The notes under the pieces are model-generated. The model worked only from the letters and a program-made list of their open reading frames with translations. It ran no database searches and had not been told where the DNA came from. From assembly GCA_964502525.1 (NCBI GenBank), contig CAZCXH010000159.1, positions 1 to 11,973 of the forward strand: DNA of 11,973 nt. The letters are read 5' to 3'. How positions within the stretch are numbered: the stretch's first letter is position 1; each line of letters begins with the position of its first letter. This DNA comes from DATLYB01 sp964502525 (GTDB taxonomy: Bacteria > Bacteroidota > Bacteroidia > Chitinophagales > CAIOSU01). Positions 8,401-11,973 of this stretch are shown here, one piece after another. The position numbers and the translations under genes were made by a program.

Positions 8401-10062
8401 GGAAGCTACAAAGCATGGTCCGTAAATGTTGGTTCTTATACGCTGACGGGAACACCTTACACCGCTGCAGGCGGAAACGGCACTGCAGGCGTGAGTGAAA
8501 CGGTTTCCTTTACCGTCATCAACCAGGCGTCAACAACGCCCGATTGCAATGGAGTTCCGGGGGGAACGGCAACCGTCAACAGTTGCGGCATCTGCGTGGG
8601 AGGGAATACCGGGCTTGCCGCCAATGCCGGAAAAGATTGCAATGGAGATTGCAATGGTACAGCTTCCCTCGATGACTGCGGAGTTTGCTCGGGAGGAAAT
8701 TCCGGACACATCGCAAATGCCGACAAAGACACCTGCGGTGTTTGTTTCGGCAACGGTTCGTCCTGCGCGCCACCCCCGCCCTGTGTTTCCAATGAGGTGG
8801 TTTCATTTGCATTGATGCATGAAGGTACCGCAGGTGAAATCGGTCCGCTTACGAATGGCACCGTTATCAATCTCGCCACTATCGGATCATTCAGCATCCG
8901 CGCTAATACATGTAATGGACAAAATGTGGGCAGCGTAAAATTCATTATGAACGGTTCGACTGTGAAAACAGAAACATTTGCGCCTTATGCCATCAACGGT
9001 GATGAGCCTGCAGGAAGCTTCAAAGCATGGTCCGTAAATGTTGGTTCTTATACGCTGACGGGAACACCTTACACCGCTGCAGGCGGAAACGGCACTGCAG
9101 GCGTGAGTGAAACGGTTTCCTTTACCGTCATCAACCAGGCGTCAACAACGCCCGATTGCAATGGAGTTCCGGGGGGAACGGCAACCGTCAACAGTTGCGG
9201 CATCTGCGTGGGAGGGAATACCGGGCTTGCCGCCAATGCCGGAAAAGATTGCAATGGAGATTGCAATGGCACCGCTTTCCTTGACGACTGCGGGGTTTGC
9301 TCTGGCGGAAACACCGGGCATATTGCCAACTCGAACAAAGATGCGTGTGGCGTCTGTTTTGGAAACGGAGCATCATGCGCGCCTTGCCAGCCGCTGCAGG
9401 TGACTTCATTCACAATTGTTCAGGAGGGTACCGCTGGCGACATCGGACCGCTAACATCGGGGATGACACTCTACCTCGCTTCTCTTCCCGATTTCAGCAT
9501 CCGCGCAGATATTTGTCCCGGCAGCACTTCAGTCAAGAGCGTGAAATTCAACCTTAACGGATCAACCGTGAAAACGGAAAGCGCAGCTCCATACGCCATC
9601 AATGGCGATACTCCTGCTGGAAGCTACAACGCGTGGGATGCATCACCCGGCAGTTATACGCTGATGGCGACACCTTACAGCGGTGCAGCCGGATACGGAA
9701 CAACAGGCGTTTCGTTAACGGTTGCATTCACGGTGGCGAGCGGAGCCGCTCCGAAAACGGATTTGAAAGATGTTTCATCAGACATACAAGAAAAATCCTT
9801 CAGTGTTTATCCTAACCCAAACACTGGTCAATTTATGATTGAACTTGAAACAGTAGAGCAAATTGATATTCATGTGAGAATATTCAATCACCTGGGGCAG
9901 GTGGTTTATGCTGACGTGAAGCGTGGATTTACCGGAGAGTTAAAAGAACAGATTCAACTCGATAAGCAGCCTGCGGGGATGTATTTCCTGCAGGTATCCT
10001 ATGGCGGAAATATTTTTAATGAAAAGATAATTGTGACTGGAGTTTCCTCAAAATTCAGGTAG
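2407..10062 (+). CDS. Giant multi-domain T9SS-secreted protein (2551 aa; GSDH-like and Kelch propellers)
   Basis: The signal peptide is residues 1-21, with cleavage likely after TAQ. Residues about 22-475 resemble the glucose/sorbosone dehydrogenase propeller, with FGPDGRLYV near the start, His170 in NHSPNGL, and GWRN with Arg278-Asn279. Residues 487-541 are Asp-rich, thrombospondin-3-like calcium sites. Residues 557-775 are probably a lectin-like sandwich. Residues 782-1090 contain six Kelch repeats. Residues 1096-1202 are HYDIN/choice-of-anchor-D-like. Residues 1215-1277 form a MopE-like motif (DADGDQYGYP, DCDDSD, DNNCNG). Residues 1278-1480 and 1579-1777 are duplicated alpha/beta domains around an Ig-like domain (1481-1578). 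From 1781, Cys-rich units alternate with three beta domains. Residues 2464-2551 are a T9SS type A sorting domain (YPNPNTGQ, LGQVV, PAGMYFLQV). The protein is therefore exported and probably anchored at or released from the cell surface. Substrate and catalytic activity are not established. The ATG is the only one near the signal peptide. Confidence 0.93.
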   Translation: MQKLLAAACLFFFSFTNITAQAVSFSLGTLSGESLTNPTSLQFGPDGRLYVSQQNGLILIYTIVRNGPNDYQVTATETITLVQQIPNHNDDGTLAESTNVRQVTGIFVAGTAAEPVIYVTSSDPRIGGGGGATNKNLDTNSGIISRLTKTNGTWDKLDLVRGLPRSEENHSPNGLEYDPADNYLYMAQGGNTNMGAPSNNFVNTPEYAYSTAILRIDLDAIGNTTYDLPTLDDQTRTNVGGKPAGYVDPNDPFGGNDGKNQGMLVANGPVQVYSTGWRNNYDVIITEAGKMYSFDNGPNAGWGGPPSNCSNAISEPGDAECDVLHYVTQGYYAGHANPTRANRNNKFNTSNPQTPIPLGMENPIECAYSTPADRPGALTSICSSSNGMCEYTASNFGNAMKGDLLVASFNGKIYRIELSASGTALGGGGKTVLASNFGATPLDITAQGDNEIFPGSLWICTYGSGNIAVLEPGDFVNCTGDMNSFILDFDADGFSNGDETANGTDPCASASLPADFDDDHISDLTDPDDDNDGINDDIDRFALDALNGFSTTVPVRYDFDNSEDGGILNWGFTGLMTSGGTDYSQLFDADAMTVGGAALKFTIEQVPAGDALDNLNNQLYGFQFGVNSGASQWSYIIHSRVMGPFAGFSPANNQSMGMFLGTGDEDNYLKIVTAANGGAGGIQVLKEEGGSSTAAMHNASILNKSYIDLFFYVNKNTHAVQPRYSIEGGPEIAVGSPVTVPANWLSGVLAVGFISTSRGSGQVFPATWDFIEVTHDPAAVVGQWYQLASYNSPVARHECSYVQAGNKFYLLGGRGGKPVQCYDPHDSLWTNEASNPLEIHHFQAVEYNGLIYAVCAFTGSYPHEAPIPNIYVYDPVAKQWSIGPPIPANRRRGSAGVVVYDDKIYVVGGIQDGHSSGWVKWTDVFNPQNNTWTQLADAPIERDHFNAAVVNGKIYCIGGRRTNWDGNVFNPTVAQVDVYNITGNTWETLPSNLNIPTPRAACATAILGDEILAIGGESGSLTTAHNETEAFNYVNQSWRTLAPLIQGRHATGAIVSNGGVYIVCGSGNRGGSPELGTQEVFYFFDPMPPTGNEIEKGNLAPDAIGKYFGLVQPGNSFVKSLTLENTGGNQVIMLNALALSDSANFSVEFPHTLPFLLGVNQTVTVDVTFQPGTPGIKNASLQIQHNGNNNPLLIALQGEGSNQTCVSNCVNSIYFPDADGDQYGYPADSVVSALAPTGYVLNNLDCDDSDSGVNPEASELSDSIDNNCNGLIDEGLGPPKLLYIVGNTILTVSDAAIKSRMDQLGFDVTTVSDAAVQTGDAEGQDMIFLSATVTSGNIGEKFTNVAVPLVNCEPALIDDLKLTSGEISDFGSITNQTQLNIINPSHPLAGGLSSGTQTVLNSTDRLVYGVPSSSAAAVATVPGNNLQMVIFGYEAGSAMAGISAPARRVGFFLYESGAGKMNANGFALLDAALLWATNSNVPPQVSISFPANGTAFTAPASFSISASAFSSTGSITNVEFYQNNSLLGSDNASPYTFNIANLGAGSYSFHAKAYDNHGLASVSASVNVNAQSSGGSGQALLIVGNTALNSGDQALKTRMETLGFTVVVKDAAASASSDANGKDLVFISSTINSSDASTKFKNVAVPVIVCENALLDDMDMASDPSGNYGTVSGTNGIVVTNSSHPLAAGLSTGNAVVYASNNSLTWGKPGPNATAIANVAGNATQIVLFAYETGVEMAGINAPARRVGFFLTDVSASLLTAQGTQLLDAALLWTAPFAIPDCNGDMNGSAFVNDCGICVGGNTGLPADEAKDCAGDCNGTAYVNGCGICVEGNTGLPANAGLDCTGQCGSAFVNDCGICVGGNTGLPANEGKDCHGDCGGTALPDDCGICSGGNSGHIANADKDTCSVCFGNGSSCAPPPPCVSNEVVSFTLMHEGTAGEIGPLMNGTIINLAAIGSFSIRANACNGQNVGSVKFIVNGATVKTETFAPYAINGDEPAGSYKAWSVNVGSYTLTGTPYTAAGGNGTAGVSETVSFTVINQASTTPDCNGVPGGTATVNSCGICVGGNTGLAANAGKDCNGDCNGTASLDDCGVCSGGNSGHIANADKDTCGVCFGNGSSCAPPPPCVSNEVVSFALMHEGTAGEIGPLTNGTVINLATIGSFSIRANTCNGQNVGSVKFIMNGSTVKTETFAPYAINGDEPAGSFKAWSVNVGSYTLTGTPYTAAGGNGTAGVSETVSFTVINQASTTPDCNGVPGGTATVNSCGICVGGNTGLAANAGKDCNGDCNGTAFLDDCGVCSGGNTGHIANSNKDACGVCFGNGASCAPCQPLQVTSFTIVQEGTAGDIGPLTSGMTLYLASLPDFSIRADICPGSTSVKSVKFNLNGSTVKTESAAPYAINGDTPAGSYNAWDASPGSYTLMATPYSGAAGYGTTGVSLTVAFTVASGAAPKTDLKDVSSDIQEKSFSVYPNPNTGQFMIELETVEQIDIHVRIFNHLGQVVYADVKRGFTGELKEQIQLDKQPAGMYFLQVSYGGNIFNEKIIVTGVSSKFR
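6238..7737 (+). repeat. Internal duplication: two ~200-aa alpha/beta domains flanking an Ig-like domain
   Basis: Residues 1278-1480 and 1579-1777 of the giant protein are diverged copies. Shared landmarks in order are a LLxIVGNT strand, a helix ending in LGF, D-A-A, KF-NVAVP, a Cys-Glu pair, SHPLA-GLS, and the near-identical APARRVGFFL. The alternating strand and helix pattern suggests a Rossmann or class I glutamine-amidotransferase-like fold. This fold is inferred, and I see no clear catalytic triad. The 98 residues between them have the features of a bacterial Ig-like domain (ITNVEFYQNN, PYTFNI, YDNHGLAS). The copies are clearly diverged, so this duplication is much older than the 612-bp tandem downstream. 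Confidence 0.75.
7747..9384 (+). repeat. Eight Cys-rich ~31-aa units in a 4+2+2 pattern with caps
   Basis: The unit follows the pattern DCxGxCxGTAxxDDCGxCxGGNTG. Four copies lie in a row before the first beta domain, two before the second and two before the third. Each block ends with a half-unit cap of the type CxVCFGNGxSC; the first two caps are followed by a PPPPC linker and the third by PCQ. The Cys and Gly spacing recalls the CGVCGGDN turns of metazoan ADAMTS proteins and similar disulfide-bonded stalk repeats. By inference this is a disulfide-stabilised rigid spacer between globular domains, formed after export. The first unit of each later block and several first-block units lack one of the Cys residues (for example DCNGVPGG and DCNGDMNG). 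Confidence 0.8.
8046..9269 (+). repeat. 612-bp tandem duplication (204 codons) with a perfectly identical 249-bp block
   Basis: The two copies are offset by exactly 612 bp, which preserves the reading frame. I placed them at 8046-8657 and 8658-9269, though the phase is arbitrary. Each contains a Cys-rich cap, one beta domain and the start of the next Cys-rich pair. Read base by base, 8409-8657 and 9021-9269 are identical, while the preceding part of the beta domain carries scattered silent and amino-acid-changing differences. A third, clearly more diverged copy of the beta domain lies at about 9385-9741. Confidence 0.85.
9796..10062 (+). other. C-terminal T9SS type A sorting domain (coding segment)
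   Basis: Residues 2464-2551 carry the hallmarks of the type A C-terminal domain: YPNPNTGQF, a central strand with LGQVV, then QPAGMYFLQV and a final basic strand ending KIIV. This domain takes the folded periplasmic protein through the T9SS outer-membrane channel and is normally cleaved off by PorU-type sortase. Its coding DNA is AT-richer than the repeats before it: 43 of 120 bases are G/C in 9781-9900, against 29 of 60 in 9541-9600. Seven residues follow the usual domain end. Confidence 0.9.
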
Positions 10063-10115
10063 GGAATAGGTCGAGTTGAAAATTTTTGATGAGGAGGGAC
10101 TGACTTGCCTAACGA

Positions 10116-10140
10116 ACCGCTCCGGTCTGACCGGAGCGGT
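10116..10140. repeat. Perfect palindrome, 11-bp stem with CTG loop
   Basis: Bases 10116-10126 and 10130-10140 are perfectly complementary (ACCGCTCCGGT against ACCGGAGCGGT) with a 3-base loop. It lies about 50 bp past the stop of the giant gene, between two converging genes. There is no T tract on either side, so it is not a standard intrinsic terminator. It may still stop or protect transcripts, or be one copy of a dispersed palindromic element. Confidence 0.7.
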
Positions 10141-10151
10141 GTGAGAGGACT

Positions 10152-10177
10152 GGTGACGGGCGGACACGTCCGTCACC
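10152..10177. repeat. Second palindrome, 8-bp stem GGTGACGG/CCGTCACC
   Basis: Bases 10152-10159 pair with 10170-10177 around a 10-base loop. The loop can also form a short internal CGGAC/GTCCG pairing. It starts 11 bp after the preceding palindrome, and no T tract follows. The two together fill most of the gap between convergent genes. Confidence 0.6.
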
Positions 10178-10202
10178 TTCCTACTCGAATTGGGCGCAGT
10201 TT

Positions 10203-11078
10203 CTATTTTGGTATTCGAAATCGGATTGTGCTTGAAAAATATGGCTCATATAAGCGTTCTAAGTCCCTGATGCTAATTTCAACATAGTTCTGGTACGGAA
10301 CAACTGCTCCAACTATGCTGTCAAGTTTGCCGGTTACATTGTTAAATACCCTTTGGCTATTAATTCTTAAAATGCAATCCTCTCGTGTAGCTGTAATTGC
10401 ATTGTAATCAATGCTGTCATGTGGAAGCATGTAAGCTGGTGGATAGTATTTAACATTACTGATTGTATAATCAACATTGGATTTTGTTATGGAAGCACCC
10501 TCATTTGTGCTTGCGTATGAATAGTTGTAATCCTCGCATTCGTCCGCACGAGAATAATATCTGCCATAGCCGCTAAGACTGGTCAATTTCTCATACCTTA
10601 CTTCGTATGCAATTTTAAACTCGCACGATTGAGGAAAATAAGTGCCGCTGCCCGAAATGGTTGCCGAATCAATATCGCCATTCTGGTTAATTTCAAACGG
10701 CACGGTTTGTTGATAGATTGTAAATGAGTTGCCTTCATATTCTGCAAACAAGTTAATGCCAGCTTCTAAAAAATCCCTGAACTCAATCAGGCTTCTTGCT
10801 TCTACTCTCACAATATCAGTATGTCTGGACTGGATGTATGAGCTACCGGAATCAAGTGCTACTTTATAGGTTTGATACCAACCGCAATAAGATGTTGAAA
10901 CACTTGGAATGTCGCTTAAGTCTTTGTTTTCCGATGAGGCGGGGACGGATTCGATAGTGAAGCAGGTGATTACGGATGCGGAAGGTAAATTCAGCGCAGC
11001 GCAACTGCCGACCGGGGATTTTGATTTCCGCTGGGAACTGGAAGGGTACATGACGGTGAGCGAGGGGAACGTGCACAT
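10203..11078 (-). CDS. Uncharacterised Cys/Tyr-rich protein, apparently 5'-truncated
   Basis: The frame is open from ATG at 11078 to TAG at 10203 (291 codons), but only the part below about 10910 reads like a natural protein. Above that point the frame is the antisense shadow of the plus-strand CarboxypepD_reg-like ORF. The credible part (about 235 aa) has many Tyr, Asp and Ser residues and four Cys, shows alternating beta-strand patterns (FEINQNGDIDSATISGSGTY, YEVRYEKL), and ends FRIPK. I do not recognise the family. There is no Met near the start of the credible part and no signal peptide or lipobox. The nearest alternative is a GTG at 10811, which would give 202 aa. It is AT-rich (19 G/C in 60 bases at 10441-10500), unlike its right neighbour. 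It is most likely a gene remnant that lost its promoter and N-terminus at a junction near 10910. Confidence 0.5.
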   Translation of the reverse strand: MCTFPSLTVMYPSSSQRKSKSPVGSCAALNLPSASVITCFTIESVPASSENKDLSDIPSVSTSYCGWYQTYKVALDSGSSYIQSRHTDIVRVEARSLIEFRDFLEAGINLFAEYEGNSFTIYQQTVPFEINQNGDIDSATISGSGTYFPQSCEFKIAYEVRYEKLTSLSGYGRYYSRADECEDYNYSYASTNEGASITKSNVDYTISNVKYYPPAYMLPHDSIDYNAITATREDCILRINSQRVFNNVTGKLDSIVGAVVPYQNYVEISIRDLERLYEPYFSSTIRFRIPK

Positions 11079-11448
11079 CGCGGCAGGGAAGGAACTGAAA
11101 AGGAAAATCGTGATGAAGGAGGGTGGCGGCAGCGTGACGCTGGCGGGTGATGTGGCGATGGGTGCGATTGCGAACGTGCCGGTGAATGACCTGAAGGTGG
11201 CTGACGAGACTACGATGCGGCTGACGGTGACGGGGAGCGCGCTGCGCTTCTATGCTTCTGCGAGCAACTCCGCTCCTCCCGGGGCGCAGTATTTTGACAT
11301 GCTGCCGGGGCAGGCGATGACGAAACGGGCTGACGAGTGGGCTGCGCTGTTTGGGCTGGATGAGGGGATGGAGGATTTTCTGAATGTGCAGAACACAGGG
11401 GCGGTGAACGGGCATTGGGAGATACGGTTTGAGAATCTGGGGGGATGA
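10909..11448 (+). CDS. CarboxypepD_reg-like domain fragment, probable 5'-truncated gene
   Basis: The 179-codon ORF starts at ATG 10909, 18 bases after an in-frame stop (10888-10890), and ends TGA at 11446-11448. Residues about 8-70 match the later half of a carboxypeptidase regulatory-like beta domain (TDAEGKF, LPTGDFDF, a Gly-Tyr turn, then KRKIVMKEGG). The opening strands of that domain are missing. Residues 71-179 form a second region ending GHWEIRFENLGG, which I do not recognise. There is no signal peptide, although such domains normally sit in exported proteins. The base composition is G-rich and C-poor (37 of 60 G/C at 11101-11160), quite unlike the fragment to its left. The stop codon overlaps the first unit of an octamer array, and a strong terminator follows about 140 bp later. 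It may be an intact small gene, but the missing half-domain and signal favour a truncated one. Confidence 0.6.
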   Translation: MSLKSLFSDEAGTDSIVKQVITDAEGKFSAAQLPTGDFDFRWELEGYMTVSEGNVHIAAGKELKRKIVMKEGGGSVTLAGDVAMGAIANVPVNDLKVADETTMRLTVTGSALRFYASASNSAPPGAQYFDMLPGQAMTKRADEWAALFGLDEGMEDFLNVQNTGAVNGHWEIRFENLGG

Positions 11449-11567
11449 TGTGGGGATGAGAGGATTAGCGGATTAGCGGATGAGATGATTAGCGGATTGG
11501 CGGATGAGAGGATTAGCGGATGTGATGATTAGCGGATGTGAGGATTAGCGGATTAGCGGATGGAAGG
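11448..11567. repeat. Array of fifteen 8-bp units on an exact octamer grid
   Basis: Every 8 bases from 11448 begins a unit starting AT and ending G. ATTAGCGG occurs at 11464, 11472, 11488, 11512, 11528, 11544 and 11552, with the variant ATTGGCGG at 11496. The other slots hold a second class: ATGTGGGG (11448), ATGAGAGG (11456, 11504), ATGAGATG (11480), ATGTGATG (11520), ATGTGAGG (11536) and ATGGAAGG (11560). The register is never broken over 120 bp. The first base is the last base of the upstream stop codon. The period is not a multiple of 3, so this is not a coding repeat. It has no CRISPR-like spacers. Confidence 0.85.
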
Positions 11568-11586
11568 GAATGACGAATGAAAGAAA

Positions 11587-11617
11587 GCCTCTCCGGGAAA
11601 ACCGGAGGGGCTTTTTT
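11587..11617 (+). terminator. Intrinsic (Rho-independent) terminator
   Basis: The stem is 10 bp (11587-11596 with 11602-11611, GCCTCTCCGG against CCGGAGGGGC, with one G-U wobble), the loop is GAAAA, and six T residues follow at 11612-11617. This is a classic intrinsic terminator for plus-strand transcripts from the CarboxypepD_reg-like fragment, downstream of the octamer array. It separates that unit from the antitoxin-like gene. Confidence 0.88.
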
Positions 11618-11621
11618 GTGG

Positions 11622-11658
11622 AAGCCTCACCCCCGCCCCCTCTCCAAATGGAGAGGGG
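11622..11658. repeat. Dispersed-type palindrome with 9-bp stem CCCCTCTCC/GGAGAGGGG
   Basis: Bases 11637-11645 pair perfectly with 11650-11658 around AAAT, preceded by a C-rich leader (CCTCACCCCCG). From general knowledge, elements of this shape recur between genes in Bacteroidota genomes and give a spurious PHPRPLS-type peptide when translated, as seen here in the frame entering the antitoxin-like gene. There is no T tract. About 180 bases from 11555 to 11735, including this element and the terminator, hold no gene. Confidence 0.6.
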
Positions 11659-11735
11659 TGTCCGGGCGGTTGGACTTTGAAGGAGAGAGGAGATTCTTGA
11701 TTCGATGTTTTAACTTTAGTGAAAATTTTTGCATT

Positions 11736-11951
11736 ATGAAAGGTTATATCGTTACGCTTAATGACATGCGCAAGGGAAAATTTTTTGAGGAGCTTGTAAA
11801 GCAGCTTGGGTTTGTGGAGAATATCATGGAACTGAAGGGCAAAAAAGCCGAGTTCGTGAGAGACCTTGCGGATGCGTTTGAGGATGTGCGCCTGCACCAG
11901 GCGGGGAAAAAGAAACTGAAGTCAGCAAAACAAATGCTGAATGAGCTTTGA
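11736..11951 (+). CDS. Small antitoxin-like protein (71 aa)
   Basis: I chose ATG 11736 (MKGYIVTLND). The frame is open further upstream to 11577, but that stretch runs through the terminator and the palindrome and is not protein-like. The N-terminal half has a short beta strand followed by FFEELVKQLGFVENI. The rest is a charged helix (FVRDLADAFEDVRLHQAGKK) ending KSAKQMLNEL. This profile is typical of small type II antitoxins of Bacteroidota, where the N-terminal part dimerises and binds DNA and the C-terminal tail wraps the toxin. The stop overlaps the next ATG by 11 bases, indicating translational coupling with a RelE/ParE-like toxin. By family analogy the complex would repress its own promoter upstream of 11736. 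No operator is evident. The exact antitoxin family is not certain. Confidence 0.75.
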   Translation: MKGYIVTLNDMRKGKFFEELVKQLGFVENIMELKGKKAEFVRDLADAFEDVRLHQAGKKKLKSAKQMLNEL

Positions 11952-11973
11952 GGTTGTCCGCACCGAGGCTTTT
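11941..11973 (+). CDS. RelE/ParE-like toxin, N-terminus only (cut by right edge)
   Basis: ATG at 11941 opens a frame reading MSFEVVRTEAF up to the window end. Short starts of the form MxFEVxxTxxF are typical of plasmid-stabilisation/RelE-ParE superfamily toxins, which cleave mRNA on the ribosome or poison gyrase. It overlaps the antitoxin-like gene by 11 bases, in the usual antitoxin-first order. Only 11 residues are visible, so the call rests mostly on context. Confidence 0.5.
   Translation, partial: MSFEVVRTEAF

Noticed and set aside
7596..9413. Several minus-strand ORFs of 70-160 codons rich in Pro, Cys and Ser across the Cys-rich repeats
   Set aside because: They are antisense shadows of the repeated plus-strand units, recur with the same 612-bp period, and have no export signal or independent start context.
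10912..11078. N-terminal 55 residues of the minus-strand ORF starting at 11078
   Set aside because: The opposite strand here encodes a recognisable CarboxypepD_reg-like segment, and the minus reading is low-complexity Ser/Pro text typical of a shadow frame.
11448..11567. CRISPR array
   Set aside because: The units are 8 bp with no unique spacers, and no cas gene is present.
11577..11735. Longer 124-codon version of the antitoxin-like gene starting at 11577
   Set aside because: The extra N-terminus is translated from the terminator hairpin and the C-rich palindrome, so it is not protein-coding.
11701..11735. Promoter for the toxin-antitoxin pair (TAACTTTA, AATTTTTG)
   Set aside because: The matches are partial, lack a correctly spaced upstream box, and one lies almost on the start codon.

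Overview
The window looks like a chromosomal segment from a Bacteroidota species (Cytophagales/Chitinophagales-like). The main evidence is a C-terminal type A sorting domain of the type IX secretion system (T9SS), together with very large mosaic secreted proteins built from Kelch, HYDIN-like, MopE-like and vWA modules. The starts lack clear Shine-Dalgarno sequences, as is usual in this phylum. I saw no rRNA, tRNA, CRISPR array, transposase or phage gene.

Layout. (1) Bases 1-2136, minus strand: the first 712 codons of a large secreted protein that continues beyond the left edge. It has PKD/Ig-like domains, two 51-residue GCDSIV repeats and a von Willebrand factor A domain with a complete-looking MIDAS. 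(2) Bases 2137-2406: a divergent intergenic region. (3) Bases 2407-10062, plus strand: one uninterrupted 2551-aa T9SS cargo protein. In order it has a signal peptide, a glucose/sorbosone-dehydrogenase-like propeller, Asp-rich calcium-binding repeats, a probable lectin-like sandwich, six Kelch repeats, a HYDIN-like domain, a MopE-like metal-binding motif, two copies of a roughly 200-aa alpha/beta domain around an Ig-like domain, Cys-rich repeats alternating with beta domains, and the sorting domain. (4) Bases 10063-10202: two perfect palindromes between converging genes. (5) Bases 10203-11448: two ORFs of opposite orientation and clearly different base composition meet head to head near 10910. 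Both appear to have lost their 5' ends, which suggests a rearrangement or a misassembly. (6) Bases 11448-11567: an array of fifteen 8-bp units on an exact grid, followed by a strong intrinsic terminator and a Bacteroidota-type palindrome. (7) Bases 11736-11973: a small antitoxin-like gene overlapping the start of a RelE/ParE-like toxin gene cut by the right edge.

The two large divergent genes both encode exported, multi-domain, probably surface-attached proteins suited to adhesion, calcium binding and carbohydrate contact. They could be co-regulated from the shared 270-bp gap, but the sequence does not prove it. The right third (truncated fragments, octamer array, palindromes, toxin-antitoxin pair) looks like a plastic, repeatedly rearranged region. 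The most useful novel points are the octamer array, the 249-bp perfectly repeated block inside a 612-bp tandem duplication, and the head-to-head junction of two fragments.
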